NCBI RefSeq assembly: GCF_029784155.1
Contig: NC_073691.1
Coordinates: forward strand, 65,540,839-65,604,838
DNA: 64,000 nucleotides
Direction of reading: 5' to 3'
From: Uranotaenia lowii
Lineage: Eukaryota; Arthropoda; Insecta; Diptera; Culicidae
Below are positions 23,101-35,100 of this stretch, piece by piece. The position numbers were made by a program, and so were the translations under genes. The notes under the pieces are model-generated. The model did no database searches. It saw nothing but the letters and a program-made list of their open reading frames with translations, and was not told the origin of the DNA. Position 1 is the first letter of the stretch. The number at the start of each line of letters is the position of its first letter.

Positions 23101-26100
23101 TGCTCTATCTGCGGATTCCATGATAGCTTTGAATCTAGTATGATGTCTAGATATTTCACCTGTGATTCGAAGTTTAGCACTTCCCCGTCTAATGTTAGTG
23201 GTTTTAGTGCAATTTTTCTTCTCGTAGTGAATGCTATCACAGTAGTTTTGGAAGGGTTAATGTTCAGTCCCTCTTCCCTGCACCAGAATAGTGCGTAGTT
23301 AAGTGCAGATTGCATTCTGTTTGACAACACATTCTCATATTTTCCCCGAACTATTATTACTACGTCGTCTGCAAAGCCAATAACTTCGAAACCCATAGAT
23401 ACAAGTTTGTTTAGGAGGTCGTCCACGATCAATGACCACAACAACGGTGATAGAACCCCACCTTGGGGACATCCCTTTGTTGGAGTGGCTTTGATTGTAA
23501 GTCCTCCCAAGCTTGCATAGATGGTTCTATTTATAAGCATGGTACTAGTCCAGTCAACAATTGCCGAGTGGCATCCTCGTCTTTTCATAGCTGTTTCGAT
23601 TGAACTGTGAGATGCGTTGTCGAATGCCCCTTCAATGTCTAGAAAAGAAGCGAGTGCTATTTCTTTTGCCTCTAGGGTCTTTTCTAGTTTTTGTGTTAAA
23701 GTATGTAAGGCCGTAACCGTTGACATACCTTTTTTGTAAGCGAACTGGAAATTATTTAGCTTACTTGAGCTAAGATACTGAGATTTAATGTGCTCGTCAA
23801 GTATCTTCTCCATTATTTTCAAGATAATGGATGTCAGACTTATAGGTCTGAATGCCTTTGGTTGAGTTTTATCTTTTTTCCCTGGTTTCGGGATGAAGAT
23901 AACTCGTACCTTTTTCCACTGAGTGGGAATATGACAGAGGGTCATACTGGCGACGAACATCTCTACCAAGGCAGGTGTTACCATTTGTTTTGCTTGCTGT
24001 ATTTGGATTGGTATAATTCCATCTTCACCAGCAGCTTTAAATGGCTCAAATGTACTTATCGCCCAGTCAACCATTGACGGTTTAAAGATTGCGCGCGATT
24101 TGCGGAGAGCTTCCTCGCGTCTGACATTTCGTCTGGGTCTTCCAGCCGGAGTGTCTACAATCTCTATCCCTTCAATGGATCCTGGGAAATGCGTACTTAG
24201 TAGTAATTGAAGTGTTTCTTCTGGGTCTGTAGTGAACTCCCCATTGTTTTTCTTCAATTGACCCAGTCCATTTGAGTGTTCTTTAGATAGAACTTTCTGG
24301 AGCCTGGCAGCTTCTGGCGTAGATTGAACGGATTCACACATGTGCCTCCAACTACTTCTCTTAGCTTTACGAATATTTTTATTGTACTCCGTTAGGGACT
24401 TACGATAGTCATCCCAGTTTGAGTCAGCTTTTGCTTTGTTGAAAAGTCTCCTTGTTTTTTTCCTTAACTTTTCTAGTTGTCTGTTCCACCAAGGAACTCT
24501 TCTGTTTGAAACACGTTCCATCAGTGGACAGCTTGCTTCGAAAGCGTATATGATCTTATTGGTAAAACTGTTTGAAGCTTCCTCTAATTGCTTTGTTGTT
24601 CGTATTTTCACATCCAACAAAGGTTTACAAACTTCAAGTGTGTGTTTGTAGAGATCCCAGTTGGTGTTCCTAGGGTCTCTATAAATGTCCCTGATTATTT
24701 CTCCTCCCACTATGTCGAATGTAATATGTCTGTGATCAGACAGTGATTCTTCATCCGACACCTCCCAGTTATTTATTTTCCCTAGAAGCAGTGGTGTGCA
24801 TAGAGTTAAATCGAGGACTTCTTGTCTGTTCGCCGTTGTGAACGTAGGTTTGTTTCCCTCATTACATATTTCAACATGATTTTGTGAAAGAAACTCTAAT
24901 AAAGACTCACCTCTATTGTTGATGTCTGTACTTCCCCACAGCGTGTGATGAGCGTTAGCATCGCAGCAGACGAGAAACTGCTGGTTTTGTGCCCGGCATT
25001 TTCTCATGAATTCTACTACCATCGGTGGGGGTATATCGGTGCTATCTCCCGGGAAATACGCTGAGGCTACACTTACCGTGTGCTTACCTTTCGGTGTCGG
25101 TATTTCCATTCGTATAGCCGTGATGTCTCCGTCGATAAATTCTGTAAAGGGAGTAAATTTAATTCTTTTATTAACTAGTAAAGCAGCCCTTGGGTGAGCG
25201 CTTCTTTCGTCGTAAAGAATCTTACCATTCGGCGTGTAAAGCCCTTGTACCTTACCCTTGTTAACCCAAGGTTCCTGGATAAAGGCAAGGTCCAGGTTTT
25301 CGGAGACGAATCTTCTAAGTAGTGTACTCGAGGCTCCTACAGCATGATGAAGATTCGCCTGAACACATTTTAGGGTGCTCATTTTTGGGGTTTTTTGCCC
25401 GTGGTGGTGGGGCAAAGCACCGGCTTTTTGCCATTTGCACATGTTGGCTTTCCTCCTTTTGGTTTGCTCCATGTGCTAGGGTTTCTTGATAGTTTTTTGT
25501 TTGCAGGTTTGTTGATGGTTACTTTACCTTTAAAACTGCTCATTCCACTCGGGCCTGGTTTAAGTTGATCTTGTTCCAAGCGTGGGCCCATGTTCAACAA
25601 CCTAGTCCCTTCCGGTGAGCAATCTGCATTGGATTTACTGGGGCTATTCTCATTTATCTCGTTTGTCCCTGAGTCTTGTCCCTGGTCCATAGATTGGCCC
25701 TGGTCCTTAGACTCTGGTTCTTTGAGATCGAGTGTTGCCGAAGTATTTCCTTTGCTAATCGACTCCCCTTCTGTGGGTTGGACCTGGTCTTTCGCCGACT
25801 GGTCCTTTACAAGGCCCTGTTTAGGCTGCCCGGGTCCTTGAGCAGCTTTATCGGTGGTGTTCCCTTCAACAGCTCTGCTTTCTGGATTTCTCTTGGTTAT
25901 TTTCCAGATTTTACTGGAACCAAATCCATAGTATATGACGAAGTTCCTCTTCTCCAACTCTTTCATCGAGGTTTCGTCTACGGTGAAAACCACTTCGAGA
26001 GCTTCGTTCTTTTTGTGGATATCGTAGAATCTCCAGCTTTCAGTGCTAAGCTCATCGTTTTGGCTTTCAATTGTAGCCTGAATCGTACCGATATCGTCCT

Positions 26101-29100
26101 CGGCAGCTCCAGGTAGGTGAGCCTTCAGGATCTCCGATCTTGGGATTTGATTATCTCCAACGGCGACTAGCTCAGCTCCTACCCATGGCTTGATTGATGG
26201 TGTAACTTGCTTTAGCCAGTCCGATGTAGCCTGGTCAAGACACGTCACAACCATGAAACCAGATTTGTACGAACATTGAGCGAACTTCGGTTTAAGTTTC
26301 TCCTGTCTTTGACCGAGAACAGCCCGTTTAATCGCTTGCTGTACCATTTTCAGTTGTTCTGTTTTCAGCTGTGTGCTGGGGTAATCTTTGGCTAATATGC
26401 CTACCCTCACAGAACCAGCAACCTCACTATAGGAGGGTCTTTGCTTGGACTTGCCTTTAATTTTCTCTATTGGTCTCATTGGGCGTTTGGCCCTATGTAG
26501 ACCTTCACGACCCTCATTGGTCTGTGGTCGAACTTGCTTTGATTCGTATGGCTGTCTCGCAGGGGCTTGTGGCCCTCTGGCCTTCTTGGCTCTCGATTTT
26601 TCCACACTATTTGAACCATCGTTATCTCCACTGCGCGCCCGTTTTACATTTTTTGCAGGGGGCGTATTCCTTTCAGTGGAAATTAGGCGCATTGCCTCTT
26701 CATATGGTACGTTCTTGGCCATAAGCTTTCTTAGCCTTCTCTTGGCCGCACCACTTAGCTGCCGTGTGTCGAGATTTTTATCTTTTTTCGGCATTTCTGC
26801 TGTTTTGATGGTGACATTAACCCCATCATCGTCGCTCTCGTCGTTCATTTCCGCAGGTGAATCTAATGCGGAAGATGAGATGGATGGCACTCCCGTGAAT
26901 GACTCGTTAGAGAGCTGTCTTTCGAGTTCACCTTCTGTGACTTCCATATTATCCGGCTGAGACGAGCAGTCGGCACTCGTATTGTTTTGTATTTGTTTGT
27001 TTGTGTACATATTTTGATCCCACGAGTAGCTAGGGAAGTAAAGGTCAGCTGTGTCAGTGCCCTGCTGTAACACAGTAAGGGCTGTATACTGTGGGGTGCG
27101 CCCTGGTGCCCCACAGGTTCCGTTAGCGACTGAGATTCCCTCCAGCCATACATCCTATCGTCCCCAATCCTAAGGCACCGTGACGATAGGATGTATTCGA
27201 TACATACTTACGACAATATCGCTAAAAAAGGAAAAAATTAATATGGACGACCAAAGGGGTCGACCCCTGAGCCTTAATTTGAAACCTGACACCAATTTCC
27301 CATCTCATAAAACTTAAAACGTCCGAGAAGGCCCGTTTAAGCCTGATTTTTTACCAGTTCACTTCTCAAATGAATCGATGGCTTGGTACCGATCCAACAA
27401 AATCCAGATCGTATCAAATAAGATGAACCCGTTTAATTGTCCAAGCGGAAAGGATCGATTTTTTTTGTCCCATACCAAATATTATTTGAAAAAAACATGT
27501 GAAGCCTGCAGATACTACCGAAAGCTTTGCAAAAAATGAGGTAAAATAATCGCAACAATTGACTGGAATATAAGTTTGTACTGAAAGATGTGCTATCCCC
27601 AACATTTAAATAAGTAAGTTGGCGAAAACGGAAGAAGTAAGCATTGGAGCGGTCTGAAATACCATTCGGAAGTATGGATAGGAAAGAAGCTTAGTGGACA
27701 AAAACAAATCTGGGCGGAAAACGGATCCGGTGGACAAAACTTTGGTCCGGAATATCATGAGTGCTTACGCTATTAAAAATTGCTTCAGTTCAGCATATAG
27801 CCAAAAGCGTGTAACACCTCACATTTTTTTTTCGTTTAAATCAAATTGCTTGAAGTCGTTTATTTTGCTTTTTTGTGGCGTGATTGGAGTTTTGTCATTG
27901 TAGATGTATCGCCTTCACATTTGAAGCATATGCTATTTTGGTAAGTTTAATACAATCTTTTCATCTGGTTTATTTGTTTGAATAATTCTGTTTTTCCCAC
28001 GCTATACCTTCTTAAATGTTTGCTGAGAAACTAACCCTCATCCGCATTAGATTTCATTATCCTAATCAGCACTAGAAGTGTCAATTTGACACTCCAAGCA
28101 AAAATCGTCATAACTCTTTTCATATCTAACCGATTACGATGAAACTGATATCACTAAAAACCTTATAATGTCAGTAAAATATGTTTAGAACATTATATAT
28201 ATAGCTAAAGCTTTTAGTTTTCTCGTTATTCAGCATGAAAGAAAAAAAATTCGAAAAAACATGCCTCAGGAAAACTACTGTAGTTCATATATTACAAGTC
28301 CAAAAAAAAAATATTTGCGTTATGCATATGAAAGCTGAAGTTAATTTCTACATCATGAAACCAAGAAATATTTTTTTAAATTTTTTTTTAATGAAATGGT
28401 CGCAAAAAGTTCACAAAAGTGGTCTAAAAACCTACTTTTCATTCGATTGCTTGTAAATACTTTTTGAGTGATGGTAGAGTTTTGAAGAAAATATGACTAC
28501 AAAATCTATTAAAATTCTAACATTTGGCTGTCTTTAGATTTTCCATGCAACAAAAATTGAATTTGCTGGAATTTTTCAAAGTTCACTACTTTGCGCGAAT
28601 TTTTTACAAATTGAAATTTCATCTGTTTTTGTGGTCCACCGTCAGGTTGTACCCGGATTTTCAGTGCTTTTACTTTGTTTGGACCAATCAAAAGTATATT
28701 CATTGGAAAGCACATTTAATCTACATTCTAGTGAGGGGCAACAATTCACGCTGTGAGATTTCACAAAAATATGAAAATTATAAACGTAAGATCATTCCTG
28801 AATTTCAAGAACCACAAGCAGCACGTCCAGCAAAACGTGTTTGTTTGCTCTCCTCGTAGGTACGGTGGGTGGTGATTTGGGCAGAGAGCCAAGCCGAGAG
28901 AGAATTTCCAACCAAGAAACTCACGACACGCATCATTATTTCGTCTGTCGGCTTCGCTCTCTGTCCAAATCACCGCCCACCGTACCTACTCGGAGAGCAA
29001 ACAGATGAAATTTCAACTTGTGAAAAAATCGCGCAAAGTAGTCAACTTTGCAAAATTCCAGTAAATTCAATTTTTGTTGCATGGAAAATCTTAAGTCAAC

Positions 29101-32100
29101 AAAATGTCAGAATTAGAATAGAATTTGTAATGATATTTTTTACAAAAGCTCTAGCACCGCTCAAACAGTTTTTACTAGCAATCTAACGAAAAGTAGGTTT
29201 TTCAGACCACTTTTTTGAACTTTTTGTGACCATTTCATTAAAAAAAAATTGAAAAAATATTTCTTGGTTTCATGATGTAGAAATTAACTTCAGCTTTCAT
29301 ATGCATAAGGCAAATATTTTTTTGGACGTGTAATATATGAACTACAGCAGTTTTCCTGAGGCATGTTTTTTCGGATTTTTTTTCTTTCATGCAGAATAAC
29401 GAGAAAACTATAAGCTTTAGCTATATATAATGTTCTAAACATATTTTACTGACATTACAAGGTTTCTATTGATATTGATTTTATATGAAATCCATAATAA
29501 TTCAAACGACTTAAATAGATTTTACTTTTGGATTGTCAAAATGACACTCTAAGTCGGAAAAGGGAGTTTTTTTGTCCAGGCTTCCAGGGTTCGTACATAA
29601 ATAAAGTAAAGATGCAATATTAAAGAACTTTTGAATTCATTTAGGGTTCCCGAAGAAATTTTTGTATTTTGAAGCTTCATAAAAAAGTTACAAGCCTTCA
29701 AACTGGCAATAGTGTCAAAATGACACTCTAATGCGGATGAGGGTTAAATCATTGAAAAACGTTGAGGAAGCTATGGTAATTATTCAAAAGCAGTTACCTA
29801 TACACAGGACAACTTCGAGTATTTCAACAAATTCAAGTTTGTGAAATTTGGAACAGTGGTTTAAAAGTTATAGCTGTTTGAATTTTTAGGATCGACTTTT
29901 TCAGCACGTTGGGGTTTAAAGTGTCATGAAGAAAAATTAATTTTTTTTTAAATGTTTGTGGCGAAAAATGGCCTTGTTTGAGCTTATCCTTTTCATTTGC
30001 TTTGGCAAACCCTAAATTGTAAAGCGTACGGCGTACGATCAGAGCCATTGTTTTAAGATTCATGCTATGTTACTTGATACTTCAAAATTTAAATTTGCAT
30101 ATTTTCTTATTTTAATGGTATCGCTAGTTTCAGAATCTTAAGTTCAGAAAAAGCAGTTTTGGGAAGCACGGAGTCCAAATCAAAGGCATGGATAAATCAA
30201 ATCATGAAATTTCGAACAACAGTATATTCAAAAGTTATCACAAGTCATAAAATGAAAGACCTTCAGTTAAAAAATTTCAATTTCGAATAAATACCTAATA
30301 ACTCTATAATAATGATAAGAAGAAATAAAAGAATGAGATTCTTTTAGCGGCTATCGAAAAGGTGATAAATAATCTCACTGCGAAAATTAACAAAAATTAA
30401 ATTTTATACTATCGCGGTTCTTGATCAACCACTTCTGTTTTTTGAACACTCTAATGGGGCGGAAAAATTTAAAAATTATGGAGTACTACGATAAGGAAAG
30501 CTTGGATATTTAAGATATAAGTTTGTTTTGTTAAAGTTTAGTCCTGCGTTTTATGATAAATAATAAACAAGGTTATTTGAAAAAGCTTGAAAATTTATGA
30601 AACTTTTTCAAATAGTCATTGATTTAGTTTTCATTTTATTGAAACCGTATATCGTTCAAAATGACGGATAAGCTCACATCTTCCATTAGCAAACCGGAAC
30701 CAATAAGCTTGATCTCACCTCAATGCTGCTCCATTTGTTGTACCAACTTTTTAGCGAGAAAAACAATCCTCTCATCTGCCGCTGCTGCGCAAAAACCCCG
30801 GCACGGTAAGTCCGAAAAATGGCACCACCGGAGACTACGATCTGAGGCAGATCAAACGGGAAGTAAATCGGCACATCAACGGCATGCGGAAAAATCTGTC
30901 CAGCAAGGTCAAAGAAACCGTCCAGTACTTGGAACGGCACGATGCAGCCAATAATGGTCGACAGCAGCTGCAGCAGCTGGATGGCATGGCCGTGAAACGA
31001 TTGATCGGAAACCGGATGCCGGACTACAACTTCTACGAAACTGTGGTTCAGAACGATTTGGAGGTATTATGATTGGAAGGGGATTTGCACTTTGAGTTTA
31101 ATCGATAAGTTTCGGGTGCTAATGGGTAGCATATTTTTTTGTTCAAGAATCACATCGATTCACTCTTCCGGAGACGGCAGGACGATGGTGAAGACGAAGC
31201 TGAGGACGATAATAAAAATGGTGGAGACACTGTTGTATCGGTGGATTTTGACAACTCCAAGGAAGATGGATCGGAATCCGAATCGCAGGAAGAAGCTCCC
31301 GGAGGATTGGTGGGTTTGATTGCTGGACTAAGCGGTGGCGACGAAGGCTCAGATGTGGGTGCCCTGGTTGGAGCCATTTCAGCTGCCGTGACCAACTTGT
31401 TTGGAGTAAGTGCATATGCCGAGAGCCGTAAACTTACATTTTGTTATAATTTTATAAATTTTATATTCCAGCCTGATGGATTGGACATCCCTGGATTGTT
31501 GGGAACGGGCACAGGATTGATTGCAGGTTTACTAGGTGTAAGTTGCACTCAAGAAAAAAAACTACATAAATGTAATTTTTTGACGTTACAACTACTATCG
31601 TATTTCTTAGGGTGATGAGAATTTTGGTAAAGTTTTGGGAAGCTATGTCGGTATTGCCATTGAAGGGTTTTCCGGTGGAGGTGCTGTGAGTATATTGGTC
31701 TTTTAAATACTGATCATGTGTACAAAAACTTCCCTAACCCAAGTATTGAGAAAATGAATCTTTCTTCTAGGATAACAATGGTGCATTTTTTGGAAACTTC
31801 TTGGGTGCAGTGATTGCTGCGCTTAGTTCTGTAAGTAAAGATAACGGAAATGCTTGAAGCAACTTTCAAGACTCATTTTACAAGTTGCCAAAGATGTAAT
31901 TTAAAATGGTTTGTATTTATGCGTAAGTATCAGCGATTTACCTCCATGACGTAGTCCTAACATTTTTTCTAATACCTACTGGCAGAGTTTGTTCGTTACT
32001 TTGTAAAACTAGTAGGTAGATACTAAGGTACATGTCACGTGATAAGCGAGAAAGTTTTGGGTTGAAATTGTTTAGAACAAGGGGAGCAACCTTTTGAACC

Positions 32101-35100
32101 AACGAGCCAAATCAAATATAAATTTTCCTTGAGGGGCCGCACATTGATTTTTTTTAATAATAAGCTCCACGAAATTTTATAACTGCAATATTTTGAAAAT
32201 ATTTTGATGAAAATAAATCTGGAAAATCTCTCGAATTTATGTGAAACAGTGATTTTAAAACTATAAATCAAAATGAATACATATAAAACTATTCAAAATC
32301 GTCTTTTAGATCGACAGAAAACTATTGAGATTCGAAGTCATTACCATTTCTAAGCAATCTTCATTGGAGGAGGGCCAACCCCTTGAACTCATCTCATAAA
32401 AGCTTCCATGTGGAGGTTAATTTCAAGCTTTAAGGCAACATCAAACCATCAACACAACTGCTACGGTCAGCCCATTAAGGGCTTTTAACTGCATTTCAAT
32501 CAATGAGTATTTCATGCTTTCAGTATATTCAATTACCTTTCTGATGCATAAAAAAAAATAGGGGAAAAGTTCATATAACGCCCCATGTGGCTAATACGCG
32601 CCACTCTTGTTCTGAAGAATCTGAAACATTTTAAGCCTGCAAAATATTACCAATTTGTTTTAAATGCTGTGATTGGTCATGGCAAGTATGAATTTTTCCT
32701 TAAAATGCCCCTGTGTCGTGATAATTTCACAATTTAGGTTTTTTTTCATTTCGATCTAAATTTTAAAACACTTTTAATAAGGTGTCACCAAGCAGAGAAA
32801 AACGAATAAGACAATTTTTTCTGACACATCGATAGAGGAGAATCTAAATTATGATTTTATGCTAAAAAATCATACTGAACTCGCTAAGATATGCTTTTCA
32901 TGGGTATGTTCTATCACGGCCCATGCGCTCTTTATAACGCGCCAATCGTAGTACGCTGAAAATAGCATCGATTTTTCAAAAAGGCCAATTTTCATTGAAA
33001 ATGAACAAAAAGTCTAAAACCATATTTTGAGCGTTAATTCAGCCCAAAAAATCTATTTTTCATTTTTTGTTAAATTTCTATTAGTCCATTTTGATTTTCT
33101 TTTCAGTCAAAGTATCTGTAAGTATTGGTGTGTTTTCGGTCTTCGGCTGCTCTCGGGTGTGTTCGGCTGCTAGGCGCGTATTGAATACACAGCGGCGCGT
33201 ATTGAATACACAGCGGCGCGTATTCGCAACACAGTTTTGTTCTGTGGCTTTGAACATGGTTTTAAAAAATCATGTTTTTGAAGAAACTATAGCAATTTGA
33301 GTAATGAAAAATCATAGGAATTTGTAGAAAACACTTTTCTTCAACGATTACACCCATTTTTAACACAATTTGTACGTGGAATACATAGAAAATCAGCGAT
33401 TCGCTTAGGTGGCGCATAATAGGGCATGTTCCCCTATTTCAATTTAACCATGCAGTGACGACGTCCGGAAGCATTTATCAACGATCCACCTTCAGCCGAT
33501 GAATGTCACTCATTTAGCTGAATCGGTTGTAATTTGATGTCACTACTTGAACAGCGAAGAAAAAACTTGACATTTGCATGAATACGGTCAATCCGTCGTC
33601 GTTCATGTCACATGCATGGTATCTGGTAGGACTATTCCATAAGCTACGTACCGAAAACGACCGTAAGAATGGTCGACTTGAATCGAGATGACGGTGATAA
33701 AGATAAAAAAATGAAACCCCGAGCTGTAAGTTTTTTGACTAACAGCCATGGCCGTAGGAACGGGGGGGGGGGGGGGGGGTTTGGTGTTAAACCCCCCCCA
33801 TGAAGGTTCAGAAAGGCAAGCGAGGTATTCTACTCTACACTCAAAATTTTAAATTCTTAATCAAATTTTGATCATTCAGTAAGGTTGTTCATGAGTAACA
33901 ATCTTCACTCAGAAACAATGCCAAAACCTTGAAAACTAATCCTCGGTTCTGAATTCTGCCTCAATTTTTCAAATTTTGTTTGCTTGTTAATAGCAATTTG
34001 TTTCTCGAAACTAAATTTTAAATAAGATTATACTCATTCCAGAGGTTAAAGTTTCATATTGTTAAAATCTTTATTGCACTATTTACATATTTCGGATTAT
34101 GTATCCAGAATTTTTGATTTTTGGTTCGAATCACCATTAAAAATTGAAATCAAAAGCTGTTTGAAATCGATCAAATTTATGTTATATTTCAATCAAAAGA
34201 GGATACGTGATTTTTGAATCTCATATGCGTTTTCAATATTTGAATGATAACTTTCCACATTAAAAAATCAAAGAAAATTAGAAACCATCTTAGTTTTTTT
34301 TTTTCAATCGAAGTTTATAAACTCAATTCTTCAAAATTCCATTTTAAAAATAATGAAAATAATTTCTTTTGCAAAATCCAAACATTATAAAGCTTCAAAT
34401 TGGCGAGTCAGAATTGAAAACTTGAATCAGATTCATTTTTTTTTCTTCTAAATTCGCATTTAAATTTAAATTTGCAAGTCATATGGAGATTATAATAAAA
34501 ATAATAAATTCTGATTGAAACCCAAAACATCAGAAATAAAATGATAGGTTCATGGTTGAGAGTTCAAAACAAAAACCAACCAATTCTTGGCTTGTAATGG
34601 AAATGCTGATTTGGAATCAAAATTCAGGAATAGTTTTTTTTTAATTTTTATTTCAGAAATCACATATAAATTCGAAAACAACTCTGAAATTAAAATTCTG
34701 AGTTCAGGTATAAATTTCTAGAAAGAGATTTTGATTGTTAGTTTCATTTAAAAATATCAAATTCTTCATCAAGTCATTTTGAATACATATTTCAGCTAAA
34801 AACTACAAATTTAATTTAAAATTTGAGTCAGTTTTGTCATTTGTTAAGAAAAATGCGATTTTGATTTTTCTTAAAACCATCCACAGAGTTATTATTATGG
34901 AATTGATTTTCGATGAAAAAATTTGTCTGTTATCTTTCTAAAAACAAATAGCAGGGACATATTTTTGGGTATTGTTCAACATTGCAGTTGCAGTTTTTTC
35001 AAAATTCAAATTTCAAACTCAAATCTAAAACTTGGAATGACTTAACAAGAAACAGATAAGAACCACAAAATTTTAATCTTTTACTTTTGAAAATTTAATT

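Larger units (their letters stand above)
21621..27194 (-). mobile_element. full-length LOA-type non-LTR retrotransposon
   Basis: Antisense to the host gene, in intron 1. Bounded by a 10-11 bp target duplication ATTCGATACA(T) at 21611-21620 and 27195-27204. The 3' end is a poly(A) run (T-run 21621-21630 on plus). The 5' end is a 14-bp hairpin. Two long, uninterrupted ORFs are present, with a 5' leader of about 180 nt and a 3' UTR of about 60 nt. Intact ORFs and clean duplications indicate a recent, possibly mobile copy. LOA assignment rests on ORF1 motifs (LSGAAKRRLRKL) and on RNase H in ORF2. Confidence 0.93.

Noticed and set aside
30661..30954. Open frame overlapping exon 2
   Set aside because: It crosses the exon 2 acceptor in a different frame and has no splice partner. 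The other frame joins all eight exons.
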